DNA of 64,000 nt from Pseudomonas duriflava (GCF_007830155.1 NZ_VLKY01000002.1:372001-436000), one strand, 5' to 3'. Counted from the stretch's first letter, positions 1 through 8,367 are shown. Notes: generated from the sequence alone by a model not told the origin. Numbers and translations are program-made.

Positions 1-315
1 CAGTACTGTAGAACCCCGGCGGATCGCTTCGGGATAGGTATCGGCGTAACGACCGCTATGGGTATCGTTGTCACTGAAAATCGAGCGGAAGAATCCACTG
101 ATTTTTTCACCCATGGACTCATCATGCTGATCTCCCATGGTGGTATCAGTACGATCCGACTGGGTGTTATCGGCCATAGTATTATCGGTCATGCTCACAT
201 CGTTCGAGGCGGCCAACCGGATATCGGTTTGCGAAACGCCTTTATTCATAAGCTCACGTTTGACCTGTTCGGCTTCACTACGATTGTCGAATGCTGCAAC
301 GAGAATATGTTCCAT
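1..315 (-). CDS. YsnF/DUF2382-type stress protein, N-terminal part (cut by window edge)
   Basis: The reading frame is open from an ATG at 313-315 to the left edge, so at least 105 residues are visible and the C-terminus is missing. It begins MEHILVAAFDNRSEAEQ, a short alpha/beta start like the 17M/YsnF general stress N-domain, followed by a Thr/Asp/Met-rich stretch and a segment ending RYADTYPEAIRRGSTVL. A purine-rich AGAGGTGA ribosome site lies just upstream. It is co-directional with the DUF2382 gene starting at 803, 65 nt behind that gene's stop, so the two probably form one stress operon. In this family DUF2382 usually follows the N-domain in one protein and would lie off the window. The biochemical role of the family is not established. 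Confidence 0.7.
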   Translation of the reverse strand, partial: MEHILVAAFDNRSEAEQVKRELMNKGVSQTDIRLAASNDVSMTDNTMADNTQSDRTDTTMGDQHDESMGEKISGFFRSIFSDNDTHSGRYADTYPEAIRRGSTVL

Positions 316-380
316 GGTTCACCTCTTCATTTCTTCGGCAGCCGTGGCTGCGATTCGATAGATGGTGTAGTCGATAGTCT

Positions 381-803
381 TTACTGCTCATGAGCCGAGC
401 TTTCTGGCTCCGGCTGACTATGCTCGACAGTCACCTTTTCGCGATTCAGCGTGACAGGCACCGTATGGTGCGCCTCACGGACAACACGCTGGACATGAAG
501 CTCTTCTTTCAGCACGAGCCGCTTCTCCACCACCAGGACTTCCTCTACCACGGGAATAATGGTGATTCCGTTTTCCTGCCGTACCTGAGGCAGGTGCTCG
601 GGATCGACCGTCGTTCCACATTTGACCCGCTCGATAACAGCCTCTTCGTAACGCAGCGAATCGGATACGGTGTAATCCTGAGTTTCCACGGTCTTGCTGA
701 TGCGAACACGGCCCGACTCGACCTTTTTCTTGAGCAAAACGGCTTCTTCCTCCATTACAGGAATCGTCTCGTTCGCCAAGTTTTCGAGCTCGTCTTTACG
801 CAT
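381..803 (-). CDS. DUF2382 (YsnF/AvaK) domain protein
   Basis: A 140-residue protein made almost wholly of a DUF2382 domain. It has the family features IPVMEEEAVLLKKKVESGRVRI, split here as an IPVMEE start and a KKKVESGRVRI strand, then an alternating charged V/E/R-rich middle, a second IIPVVEEVLVVEKR copy and a closing VPVTLNREKVTVE. It is acidic, very rich in Val, Glu and Arg, with no signal peptide or membrane segment. Proteins of this domain are stress-associated in Bacillus (YsnF) and cyanobacteria (AvaK), but no activity is known. It precedes the second YsnF-like gene at 1-315 on the same strand. The tandem internal halves suggest a duplicated beta-rich fold. Confidence 0.75.
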   Translation of the reverse strand: MRKDELENLANETIPVMEEEAVLLKKKVESGRVRISKTVETQDYTVSDSLRYEEAVIERVKCGTTVDPEHLPQVRQENGITIIPVVEEVLVVEKRLVLKEELHVQRVVREAHHTVPVTLNREKVTVEHSQPEPESSAHEQ

Positions 804-1149
804 TGTCTTTTACCTGTGCGTGGCCGCTGTTCTTCATGCCTGCCTTTGTCTGGAGTAAGGGTTTCCAGCGTTAGTTCACCGGAGCGGATCAATGGGAAAC
901 GCCTCGAAAGGCAGGCTCATCGCGGATGGGCTACCGTTAGTTCACCTATCGATTTACCGATTGCCGTTGGGCTTCAACGCACGGCATACGCAGCTTGAAG
1001 CGAGGCGATATACGTGCGGGCAAAAGCGCACCGTCAATACGCTAAATACCTAATCGATAAAGAAAAAAGCCGAAGGCAAGAGCACCTTTTCCGATGAAAG
1101 GCACCGCTTGCTTGGCCTCTTCAGATGCTTGTAGTAGAGCACGACCTCG
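804..1149. other. Gene-free stretch upstream of the DUF2382 gene
   Basis: No convincing gene is seen here. It should hold the promoter of the leftward stress genes. The 11-mer GTTAGTTCACC occurs twice in the same orientation, near 871 and 940, with different flanks; I cannot assign it a role. The right half may hold decayed upstream sequence of the EamA pseudogene. Confidence 0.4.
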
Positions 1150-1559
1150 CTTTCCCTAAACGGCATAGGCTGGGCTCTGGTGGCGCTGAGTTGTATGACC
1201 AGCGGAACGACCCTGCAAAAAGAAATTTAGCAAGCGCCACAGGATGTTCTCCCGCTACAATATGCGGCGAGTCTCTTGATCTGTCTGCTGTGGATGCTTA
1301 ATACGCCCACTGGATTCAGTGGACGCCAGAACTGGCCGTGTCGCTGGTTTATATGAGCTTAGTGATCTCAATAATTTTCACGTTGCTGCTTTACACGCTC
1401 ATACAGCACGACAACCTAGTCAATGTGACCAGCCTGTTCTATCTCATGCCAGGCGTGACCGCAGTAATGGGCTACCTGATACTAGGCAATCCTTTGTCAC
1501 GCCCGAGTCTACTGGGGGTGCTGGCAGGTTTGGCGCTGGTGTTCCGGCATGTGCGGTAG
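1150..1559 (+). pseudogene. Decayed EamA/DMT-family permease, C-terminal half
   Basis: Reading from 1150 gives LSLNGIGWALVALSCMTSGT followed by TLQKEI and an in-frame TAG at 1228-1230. The frame then continues QAPQDVLPLQYAASLLICLLW. Near 1305-1320 the homology moves to another frame, ending TSLFYLMPGVTAVMGYLILG, which is the typical last-helix region of EamA (RhaT/DMT) transporters. One stop and one frameshift break it, and no N-terminal half is recognisable upstream, so it is a relic of a ten-helix drug/metabolite exporter. The intact piece after 1338 could in principle be read alone, but it would be only about two helices long. Confidence 0.7.
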
Positions 1560-1782
1560 TCTATGTCAGCGACGTCTGCTCCCCAGCCAGGCGTCGCTGA
1601 TTACAGCTCATCGGGCCATAGCAGTCTGTCTCTCCCAAAAGGGCAGGACTCCGCTACGCTATAAACAAGAAACTGCATGATCCTGTTCACAGCTCAGTAG
1701 GTTGTATGAGCAGAGCAATTTAGCAGGGGATAGGATTCACACACACGATACGTGTCAGGGATGTACTCGAAAAGGATTTCGT

Positions 1783-2079
1783 ATGAACTGCCCGCATTGC
1801 AATTGGCGCATTACCGTTTTTCATGCCTGTATCCTGGGGCCCGCCGAGGCTGGCGGACACCGCTTATGCCCTTATTGCGAAGAGCCATTCATCCTGACCC
1901 TGAACAAACGCAAGGCCATACCAATCGCGACTATAGCCGCAGGTACAGCCCTGTTCATGACCTTACAGTTTCCCTATGTAGGTAGCCTGTTGGGTGCCTC
2001 ACTCACAGTAGCCGCCTTGTTCTTTACCTCAATGCGCCTAGTGAAGCAAGCTCCACCGCCCAAGGAGCCAACGCGTTGA
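1783..2079 (+). CDS. Small zinc-ribbon membrane protein
   Basis: Predicted 98 residues from the ATG at 1783, chosen because AAGGA lies about six bases upstream; an in-frame ATG at 1702 lacks this. The N-terminus MNCPHCNWRI has one CxxC pair and LCPYCEEPF the second, a zinc-ribbon layout with about 28 residues between pairs. Two hydrophobic segments follow (AIPIATIAAGTALFMTLQF and VGSLLGASLTVAALFFTSM), then a basic, proline-rich tail. It is probably an inner-membrane protein with a cytoplasmic zinc ribbon. I do not recognise a named family, and no neighbour points to a function. Confidence 0.6.
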   Translation: MNCPHCNWRITVFHACILGPAEAGGHRLCPYCEEPFILTLNKRKAIPIATIAAGTALFMTLQFPYVGSLLGASLTVAALFFTSMRLVKQAPPPKEPTR

Positions 2080-2106
2080 GCAGCCGTCTGGTTCAGGAGC
2101 TGAACA

Positions 2107-2400
2107 TCAGCACTTGGCAATTCCCGTGAGCATGTACTTTTCCAGTTCAAGCCGGCAGGACAACCGAGTAAAAGAGAAAATACGCTCATCCCACTCAGCC
2201 AGTTCCGGATATTGGCTTTGTTCTAATGTGTCGAGAAACCCCTTGAGTCGATAGGCCTCACGCGCGCAGAGAGATAACAGATTGAAGCCGTGATGGCTCG
2301 CTATAACGTCTAACAACCCACAAATACGCTCTTCCCAGAAGACATGCTTCTCACGAGGTACGAACCGGCCCGTGGTGGACGCGGAGTGAAGAACATTCAT
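2107..2400 (-). CDS. Hypothetical protein, 97 residues
   Basis: A soluble, charged, mostly helical-looking protein starting MNVLHSASTTGRFVPREKHV and ending LEKYMLTGIAKC. An AGGAAA stretch lies about seven bases before the ATG at 2398-2400, which supports translation. There is no signal peptide, membrane segment or metal motif apart from three scattered cysteines, one of them the last residue. It stands alone, convergent with the zinc-ribbon gene. I do not recognise the family; it could be a lineage-restricted regulator or a false ORF. Confidence 0.45.
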   Translation of the reverse strand: MNVLHSASTTGRFVPREKHVFWEERICGLLDVIASHHGFNLLSLCAREAYRLKGFLDTLEQSQYPELAEWDERIFSFTRLSCRLELEKYMLTGIAKC

Positions 2401-2774
2401 TCTGTATTTCCTGAAAGTAATACATCCTGTTCATTACTTGAATTCCTAAAAACGAAAACCGCTCTCCTGTGGCTTTCAATAGAAGCGACACAGTAAAAGG
2501 AAATTTCAGAAGCACAATCGTGGCGACGAATTTCCTGCGGCACATTCAGGAACGATTCAGCGTAGCTTCGCGTAATGCGACACCTCACACAGGTAAGACT
2601 GCTTTCCTACAGTTGCCTGAAGCGAAGCCTCAACGCTCTAACCAAAGCGTTTCACGTCAAGAAACCAACACTCAATAGACAATTAGCAATTTACAGGCCA
2701 GCTTGAATCAGGCTGATATCACCTCACTCCGACAGAAAAATGGCGTCCCACGCTGTCCTTTGAAAAACACTCAG
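2401..2774. other. Gene-free stretch between the hypothetical gene and the pcaIJ operators
   Basis: No gene can be supported. The short open frames on both strands here lack ribosome sites and family resemblance. The left part should contain the promoter of the leftward gene starting at 2400. The right part leads into the operator pair at 2775-2824. Confidence 0.4.
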
Positions 2775-2824
2775 TTATGTTCGATTAACGAACATAAGAC
2801 ATTGGTTATGATCGATTATCGGAC
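2775..2824 (+). promoter_or_regulatory. Two tandem IclR/PcaR-type operators upstream of pcaI
   Basis: Positions 2775-2797 form a perfect inverted repeat with 9-base arms TTATGTTCG and CGAACATAA around ATTAA. Its core at 2779-2793 resembles the PcaR site GTTCGATAATCGCAC. A second copy, GATCGATTATCGGAC, at 2810-2824 matches that site at 12 of 15 positions. The two cores start 31 bases apart, about three helical turns, so dimers would sit on the same face of the DNA. PcaR-type IclR regulators activate 3-oxoadipate genes with beta-ketoadipate, which fits the pcaI gene starting 140 bases downstream. The regulator gene itself is not in the window. Confidence 0.65.
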
Positions 2825-2963
2825 GAAAAGGGCGTTATGCTTTCGACTGGTGTCATATGCTGCGCCCCAGCGCTAGCCATGCCCCGGGCGCGGCTTCTGG
2901 CCGCACGAACAGTGGTGTATGGACCACTCGACTGGTCGAGCGGTTCTTGAATGAGGACACATA

Positions 2964-3638
2964 ATGATTAATAAAATCGTCGATAGCCTGAGCCAGGCCG
3001 TGGGTGACATCCACGACGGCGCTACCGTGATGATTGGCGGGTTCGGTCCCTCTGGGCAACCGTCGGAGCTGATTGATGCCCTGATCGCCCAAGGGGCGAA
3101 AGACCTAACCATCATCAATAATAATGCCGGTAACGGCGACATTGGCTTGGCAGCTCTGCTCAAGGCCGGGCAGGTTCGCAAAATCATCTGCTCTTTCCCG
3201 CGCCAGTCCGACTCGTATGTTTTCGACGAGCTTTACCGCGCCGGCAAGATTGAGCTGGAACTAGTCCCCCAAGGCAACCTGGCCGAGCGTATCCGTGCCG
3301 CTGGTGCTGGTATTGGTGCCTTCTTCACCCCGACCAGCTACGGCACCATCCTGGCGGAAGGCGTTGAAACCCGTGAAATCAATGGCAAGCACTACGTTAT
3401 TCAATATCCCATTCACGCCGATTTCGCCTTGATTCGTGCGGACCGCGCAGACCGCTGGGGTAACCTGACCTATCGTAAGGCCGCGCGGAACTTCGGTCCG
3501 ATCATGGCAAGCGCCGCCAAGACCACAATTGTACAGACACGGGAGATCATGGAGCTGGGCGAGCTCGATCCGGAAAACATCATTACGCCCGGGATTTTCG
3601 TACAGCGGGTAGTGCGCGTTTCAGGAGACCAGCAATGA
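2964..3638 (+). CDS. pcaI: 3-oxoadipate CoA-transferase, subunit A
   Basis: Alpha subunit of the family I CoA-transferase that moves CoA from succinyl-CoA to 3-oxoadipate, the penultimate step of the beta-ketoadipate pathway for aromatic breakdown. The 224-residue length is normal. The N-terminal GGFGPSGQPSELI matches the family signature with its glycine-rich turn, and NNNAGNGDIGL and the QGNLAERIRAAGAGIGAFFTP segment are characteristic. It overlaps pcaJ by four bases (ATGA), so the subunits are translationally coupled. A near-identical alternative would be a succinyl-CoA:acetoacetate transferase (ScoA), but the upstream PcaR-like sites favour PcaI. Confidence 0.88.
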   Translation: MINKIVDSLSQAVGDIHDGATVMIGGFGPSGQPSELIDALIAQGAKDLTIINNNAGNGDIGLAALLKAGQVRKIICSFPRQSDSYVFDELYRAGKIELELVPQGNLAERIRAAGAGIGAFFTPTSYGTILAEGVETREINGKHYVIQYPIHADFALIRADRADRWGNLTYRKAARNFGPIMASAAKTTIVQTREIMELGELDPENIITPGIFVQRVVRVSGDQQ

Positions 3639-4279
3639 ACAAACTCAACCGTAACCAGATCGCCGCTCGTGTCGCCCAGGACATTCCGGAAGGCGCCTAT
3701 GTGAACCTGGGCATCGGCTTGCCAACGCTGGTTGCCAACCATCTGCCCGCCGACCGCGAGATTTTCCTGCACAGCGAAAACGGTCTGTTAGGCATGGGAC
3801 CGGCTCCCGAGCCGGGCAAGGAAGACCCCGATCTGATCAATGCTGGTAAACAACCCGTCACCTTGCTGCCAGGTGGCGCCTTTTTTCACCATGCCGACTC
3901 ATTCGCCATGATGCGTGGCGGCCATCTGGATATCTGTGTTCTGGGAGCCTTCCAGGTATCCTGTAAAGGTGACCTTGCCAACTGGCACACCGGTGAGCCA
4001 GACGCCATTCCGGCCGTGGGCGGCGCCATGGATTTGGCTATTGGCGCCAAGCAAGTTTTCGTCATGATGGATCTCTTGACCAAGACAGGCCAGAGCAAGC
4101 TCGTCGAGCAATGCACCTACCCACTAACGGGTGTCGGCTGCGTGTCGCGGGTCTATACCGATCTTGCGATCTTCGATATCAAGGATGGCGAAGTTTATGC
4201 CAGTGAATTGGTAGAAGGGCTGAACCTTGAGGAGCTGTGTACCTTAACCGGTCTGGATCTCAAGCAAAAAATGGCTTGA
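3635..4279 (+). CDS. pcaJ: 3-oxoadipate CoA-transferase, subunit B
   Basis: Beta subunit partner of PcaI, 214 residues. It carries the catalytic glutamate in the HSENGLLGMGP motif, where CoA is held as a glutamyl thioester during transfer. Other family landmarks are GIGLPTLVANHLP near the N-terminus, LLPGGAFFHHADSFAMMRGGH in the middle and YPLTGVGCVSRVYTDLA toward the end. An AGGAGA ribosome site lies inside the end of pcaI. No other pca or ben gene is next to the pair, so the rest of the pathway must be encoded elsewhere. Confidence 0.88.
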   Translation: MNKLNRNQIAARVAQDIPEGAYVNLGIGLPTLVANHLPADREIFLHSENGLLGMGPAPEPGKEDPDLINAGKQPVTLLPGGAFFHHADSFAMMRGGHLDICVLGAFQVSCKGDLANWHTGEPDAIPAVGGAMDLAIGAKQVFVMMDLLTKTGQSKLVEQCTYPLTGVGCVSRVYTDLAIFDIKDGEVYASELVEGLNLEELCTLTGLDLKQKMA

Positions 4280-4293
4280 TGCCTGCCACTTCG

Positions 4294-4324
4294 GGGCTGC
4301 CCTGCTTATCACGATCGGCAGCCC
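4294..4324 (+). terminator. Possible terminator after pcaJ
   Basis: Inverted repeat GGGCTGCC (4294-4301) and GGCAGCCC (4317-4324) with a 15-base loop, beginning 15 bases after the pcaJ stop. There is no T-run behind it, so intrinsic termination is uncertain. Confidence 0.4.
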
Positions 4325-4732
4325 TGGAGACGAGGCTCTCATGCCATGATGTACTTAGTAATCATTTCTCAGCATGTGTTTAGCTTTACCTGCCCTTTCA
4401 TCGGAAAGTTATGGTAGTGTTCGCCCATCTAACGGCCTTGATGGTTTATACCATGATCGTTTCCCGCGCTTGGCTGCCCACGCCGCCATAGTGTTTTGCC
4501 CCCGCCTTCTTGCCTTTTATAGCAAGCACTCGTTCGCCATGAGTTTTCATGCATAGGACGTGTTCCCAATTGTTTGAAATAGCTGGTTTTTTCGAACATT
4601 GGTTTTAATAAATAAATTGAATTATGGCAGTGTCTCGCATACGTTTACCAAGCGTTTGCTGTAATTGATTAGCGAAAGTTTTACTTACAGACTTTGCACT
4701 GGCTAAAGAGCTTTCGATCAGGCTGGAATAAC
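4325..4732. other. Gene-free stretch upstream of rmlD
   Basis: No gene can be supported here. From about 4560 the sequence becomes strongly A+T-rich (runs such as TTTTAATAAATAAATTG), which suggests the promoter region of rmlD. A short forward frame at 4374-4556 lacks a ribosome site and family resemblance. Confidence 0.4.
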
Positions 4733-5608
4733 ATGAAAGTTTTAATTACAGGTCGAAATGGACAAGTATCTCAGGCTCTTCAAAAGTGCTTGAATCCTAA
4801 ACATGAGCTCGTTGTACTCGGACGTGATTCACTGGACTTATCAGTAGCCGAAAATATCCGCACTGCTATCAGCCATGTCCAGCCTGATCTGATTATCAAT
4901 GCGGCTGCTTATACTGCAGTCGACAAGGCCGAGTCTGATAGCGACGAAGCGTTCAAGGTCAATGCCATGGCTCCCCGGGTCCTGGCAGAAGAAGCCGCCA
5001 CGCGCGATATTCCTCTGATCCACTATTCAACCGACTATGTGTTTGACGGAGAAAAACGCGAGCCCTACGTCGAAAGCGATCAGACCCATCCTATGAGCGT
5101 ATACGGCCATAGTAAGCTGCAAGGCGAGCAGGGCATTCAGACTGTAGGTCACAAGTATCTGATCCTGCGGACCAGCTGGGTTTATTCCCAGTACGGGCAC
5201 AACTTCCTGCGTACTATGCATCGCTTGTTGCAGGAAAAGGATGAACTACGCGTCGTGGCCGACCAGCTTGGTATTCCTACGTTAGCCGACACCATCGCAA
5301 CAACAACTGACAGCCTCATTGACCGCATCGCCGCAGGCCAACCCGGCCCTTGGGGAATCTATCACCTCACGTCGACGGGTAAGACCACGTGGTTCGGCTT
5401 TACTGAAGCTATTGCCCGCGAACTTGTACAACAGGGCAAACTCCGCGCTAAGTTACATCCCATCTCGACGGAAGACTATCCCACTCCGGCACGTCGCCCA
5501 CTGAATTCCCGTCTCGACTGTTCCGCTATTCAGAAAGACTGGGGAGTGGTATTGCCAGAATGGAAAAGCGCCTTCGAACAGTTCTGGAAAGAGCATTATT
5601 CGCTATAA
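4733..5608 (+). CDS. rmlD: dTDP-4-dehydrorhamnose reductase
   Basis: NADPH-dependent reductase for the last step of dTDP-L-rhamnose synthesis, 291 residues from the ATG at 4733. This start puts the Rossmann motif MKVLITGRNGQVSQAL at the N-terminus; an upstream in-frame ATG at 4694 would add an unlikely leader. Motifs seen are INAAAYTAVDKAE, the YSTDYVFDG strand, and the short-chain-dehydrogenase YxxxK pair in SVYGHSKLQGE. The C-terminal ARRPLNSRLDCS segment is typical of RmlD. The usual partners rmlB, rmlA and rmlC are not next to it. Its upstream region is very A+T-rich, which could mean transfer or simply a strong promoter. Confidence 0.88.
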   Translation: MKVLITGRNGQVSQALQKCLNPKHELVVLGRDSLDLSVAENIRTAISHVQPDLIINAAAYTAVDKAESDSDEAFKVNAMAPRVLAEEAATRDIPLIHYSTDYVFDGEKREPYVESDQTHPMSVYGHSKLQGEQGIQTVGHKYLILRTSWVYSQYGHNFLRTMHRLLQEKDELRVVADQLGIPTLADTIATTTDSLIDRIAAGQPGPWGIYHLTSTGKTTWFGFTEAIARELVQQGKLRAKLHPISTEDYPTPARRPLNSRLDCSAIQKDWGVVLPEWKSAFEQFWKEHYSL

Positions 5609-5695
5609 CACAATATGCTGGCTGTAATGATTAGGCTTTGCTAGCAAATGCGGTTTTAATATTACTTTAATATTAATCTAATACTAAGCATGCTA

Positions 5696-5728
5696 TCTAG
5701 AGAGGGCGCCATCGGCGCCCTCTCTAGA
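5696..5728. terminator. Strong hairpin between convergent rmlD and flavin monooxygenase gene
   Basis: A perfect inverted repeat with 15-base arms (5696-5710 and 5714-5728) around a 3-base loop ATC. It is GC-rich in the middle (AGGGCGCC/GGCGCCCT). It sits between convergent stop codons and probably ends transcription from both sides, although neither side has a clean T-run. Confidence 0.6.
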
Positions 5729-5729
5729 G

Positions 5730-6728
5730 TTAGCCTTTTAACTCAGCCAATAACTGATAAGACCGCAAACGATCGCTGTGCTCATACACGTCACAGGTAA
5801 AGATAAGCTCATCGGCCTGTGTCTTTTCTACCAGCAAGTCGAGTCGCTCCCGAACTTTTTGCGGACTACCGATCACAGCCATCCCCAACATGCTGGAAAC
5901 TGCTTCCTTTTCATGAGGTAGCCACTCTAGGCTCATGTTGCGTACGGGTGGACGCAGCACCAAACTCTGACCACGCATAAGCGCTAATACACGTTGGTAA
6001 ACGGTCGTGGCCAGGTAGTCGGCCTCGTCATCGGTATCAGCTACGACCGAGGGAACACCCAGCATAACGTAAGGCTTGTCGAGCACCTCGGAAGGGCGGA
6101 AATTCTCCCGATACAGACGAATGGCGTCATGCATGTAGCGCGGCGCGAAATGCGAGGCAAAGGCATAAGGCAAACCTTTTGCTGCGGCAAGTTGCGCACT
6201 GAACAGACTAGAGCCTAGCAACCAAATAGGAATACGGCTGTTAACGCCCGGCATGGCAATAACTTTCTGCCCTTCCTGCTGCGGCCCTAGTAAATATTCC
6301 AATTCCTGGACATCTGCCGGAAAGTCATCCGCACTGCCCAGTCGATCACGCCTCAGAGCATGGGCCGTAATGTGATCCGAACCGGGTGCACGGCCTAGGC
6401 CAAGATCAATACGGCCCGGATACAACGCTTCCAGCGTACCGAACTGTTCGGCGATCACCAAGGGAGCATGGTTGGGCAACATGACGCCGCCAGAACCGAT
6501 GCGGATGGTCGAGGTGCCGCCCGCCAGATACCCCAGCAGTACCGCTGTAGCTGAACTGGCAATGCCGTCCATATTGTGGTGCTCGGCTACCCAAAAGCGG
6601 TTATAGCCCAGGCGTTCGACATTACGTGCCAAGTCCAGTGAATACTGCAGAGCCTGCGCAGCATTGCCGTCGTCACGGACAGGCGCGAGATCCAATACGG
6701 AGAAAGCCGTGTCGGCGAGTCGAGTCAT
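5730..6728 (-). CDS. Luciferase-like flavin-dependent monooxygenase (YhbW type)
   Basis: A 332-residue bacterial-luciferase-fold protein of the 'luciferase family oxidoreductase, group 1' type. It shows [13 protein letters not shown] at the N-terminus, [20 protein letters not shown], the [32 protein letters not shown] block, and GLGRAPGSD. These enzymes use reduced FMN, usually supplied by a separate reductase, to oxidise unknown substrates. The start codon overlaps the stop of the HxlR regulator by ATGA, so the regulator and enzyme form a coupled two-gene operon. The substrate cannot be told from sequence. Confidence 0.85.
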   Translation of the reverse strand: MTRLADTAFSVLDLAPVRDDGNAAQALQYSLDLARNVERLGYNRFWVAEHHNMDGIASSATAVLLGYLAGGTSTIRIGSGGVMLPNHAPLVIAEQFGTLEALYPGRIDLGLGRAPGSDHITAHALRRDRLGSADDFPADVQELEYLLGPQQEGQKVIAMPGVNSRIPIWLLGSSLFSAQLAAAKGLPYAFASHFAPRYMHDAIRLYRENFRPSEVLDKPYVMLGVPSVVADTDDEADYLATTVYQRVLALMRGQSLVLRPPVRNMSLEWLPHEKEAVSSMLGMAVIGSPQKVRERLDLLVEKTQADELIFTCDVYEHSDRLRSYQLLAELKG

Positions 6729-7168
6729 GTTGAGGTCTCCTCAGAGGCAGTAACACATGCTGGCGTGCTGTGTTGCTGAGCCGCCAGATCATAGGCGTCT
6801 CGTGCCTGTTGAATGATGGGTTGTGACTGAGCGGCCCAGTCGGCCAAGGCCTGAATAGGTACGAGCAGGGACCGGCCAATAGGGGTTAAAGCGTATTCCA
6901 CCTGCGGTGGCGTCATGGGAATCACGGTACGACAAACCAGCCCATCACGCTCCAGATTGCGCAGCGTGACCGTTAGCATGCGCTGCGAAATGCCGCTGAT
7001 CTGGCGCTTGAGTTCGTTGAACCGCAAGGGCCCCTGGCCCAGCTTGAAGATAGCCAGAATCGACCAGGCGTCCCCTACACGATCCAAAACATCCCGAATA
7101 GGGCAGTCATGGTGTTGCAGGCGACGCCTGCCGGTAATGGGAGTGGCATGTGAGTTTCCATCGCCCAT
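6725..7168 (-). CDS. HxlR-family transcriptional regulator
   Basis: A 147-residue winged-helix regulator with the HxlR core [49 protein letters not shown] and [12 protein letters not shown]. The cysteine in HHDCPI is the conserved N-terminal cysteine that senses electrophiles or oxidants in several HxlR proteins (HypR, YodB, QorR). AGAGGT lies upstream of the ATG. It is translated first in the operon with the flavin monooxygenase, and probably represses its own promoter. The C-terminal tail after residue 125 is longer than the core and Ala/Gln-rich. Confidence 0.85.
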   Translation of the reverse strand: MGDGNSHATPITGRRRLQHHDCPIRDVLDRVGDAWSILAIFKLGQGPLRFNELKRQISGISQRMLTVTLRNLERDGLVCRTVIPMTPPQVEYALTPIGRSLLVPIQALADWAAQSQPIIQQARDAYDLAAQQHSTPACVTASEETST

Positions 7169-7335
7169 GATTACCTCTTGATAATAGGCATGCAGGAAAA
7201 AGCAAAGACAGCGGGATTTTCAACCGATGTGATAATCACTCTACGCCTGATACGCAGTTATTAAAAGTAACCAGGTATACAGTTATACCTATAAAGGCTA
7301 TTAGCTCACTTGATGAATGGGAGTGAATTCATCCT

Positions 7336-7372
7336 AGTACACCCTACGACTAACCTACTCGTAGGGTGTACT
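7336..7372. terminator. Inverted repeat after the aldo/keto reductase gene
   Basis: Perfect 14-base arms AGTACACCCTACGA (7336-7349) and TCGTAGGGTGTACT (7359-7372) with a 9-base loop. It lies 14 bases beyond the stop of the leftward aldo/keto reductase gene. A terminator is the simplest reading, although there is no T-run and a protein-binding site is possible. Confidence 0.5.
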
Positions 7373-7386
7373 GCACGGTGAGTTAC

Positions 7387-8367
7387 TTAGGCGAAGCCTA
7401 CAACGTCATGGGGTACATAGGGTTCCTCCAGCCGCTGGACTTCTTCGGCAGTCAGCTTGAGCGACAGCGCCGCAACAGCATCATCCAAGTGCTGCGGCTT
7501 GGATGCGCCAATAATGGGTGCGCTGATACCCGGCTTTTGCAGGACCCACGCTAAAGCGATCTGTGCCCTCGGTACGCCACGCTCGAGGGCAATCTCGGCT
7601 ACACGCTCAACAACCTGACGGTCCGCATCAGCTGTTTTGGCATACAACGTTTTGCCGAACTCATCGCTTTCCTCACGAGCGCTGCTGGCGTCCCAGTCTC
7701 GAGTCAGACGACCACGCGCCATAGGACTCCAGGGGATCACACCGATACCTTCGTCGCGGCACAGCGGCAGCATCTCACGCTCCTCTTCGCGGTAGAGCAG
7801 GTTGACGTAATTTTGCATCGTCACGAAACGGGTCCAGCCGTTGCGGTCCGCCACATGCAGCGCCTTGGCGAACTGCCAGGCATACATGCTGGAGGCACCA
7901 ATGTGCAGCGCCTTACCAGCCTTCACCACATCATGCAGCGCTTCCATCGTTTCCTCGATGGGCGTCTCGTAGTCCCAGCGATGGATCTGGTACAGGTCGA
8001 CATAATCGGTCCCCAGCCGCTTCAGGCTGGCATCGATATTGGCAAAGATTGCCTTGCGCGAGAGGCCACCTATATTCGGCCTGTTACGCATTGGGAAATA
8101 AACTTTGGTAGCTAACACAATCTCGTCGCGCAGAACGAAGTCTCTTAGTGCGCGGCCGACGATTTCCTCACTGGTGCCATCAGAATAGGCGTTGGCGGTA
8201 TCAAAGAAATTAATGCCCATATCGAGCGCTTTCTTGATCAACGGGCGGCTTTCCGCTTCGCCCATTGTCCACGGATGATTACCACGTTCAGGAACGCCAT
8301 AGGTCATACAACCTAGGCATAGTGGAGAGATTTTCAGGCCTGTAGACCCAAGGTTTTTGTAGTCCAT
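7387..8367 (-). CDS. Aldo/keto reductase
   Basis: NADPH-dependent carbonyl reductase of the AKR superfamily, 326 residues from the ATG at 8365-8367. That start is supported by AAGGAG seven bases upstream; an earlier in-frame ATG at 8388 is not. The catalytic tetrad is visible: Asp and Tyr in FFDTANAYSDGTSEE, Lys in VLATKVYFP and His in YQIHRWD. The C-terminal IIGASKPQHLDDAVAAL matches the cofactor-binding end of the fold. It resembles the YajO/Tas-like subgroup. The substrate is unknown. Confidence 0.87.
   Translation of the reverse strand: MDYKNLGSTGLKISPLCLGCMTYGVPERGNHPWTMGEAESRPLIKKALDMGINFFDTANAYSDGTSEEIVGRALRDFVLRDEIVLATKVYFPMRNRPNIGGLSRKAIFANIDASLKRLGTDYVDLYQIHRWDYETPIEETMEALHDVVKAGKALHIGASSMYAWQFAKALHVADRNGWTRFVTMQNYVNLLYREEEREMLPLCRDEGIGVIPWSPMARGRLTRDWDASSAREESDEFGKTLYAKTADADRQVVERVAEIALERGVPRAQIALAWVLQKPGISAPIIGASKPQHLDDAVAALSLKLTAEEVQRLEEPYVPHDVVGFA

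Noticed and set aside
390-998. Plus-strand 202-residue frame over the DUF2382 gene
   Set aside because: It is the antisense shadow of the DUF2382 gene and reads as composition without domain features.
4374-4556. 60-residue frame between pcaJ and rmlD
   Set aside because: There is no ribosome site, no family resemblance, and its composition is mixed.
5385-5400. ACCACGTGGT palindrome in rmlD as a parS site
   Set aside because: It has the CACGTG core but lacks the GTTC/GAAC arms needed for ParB recognition.
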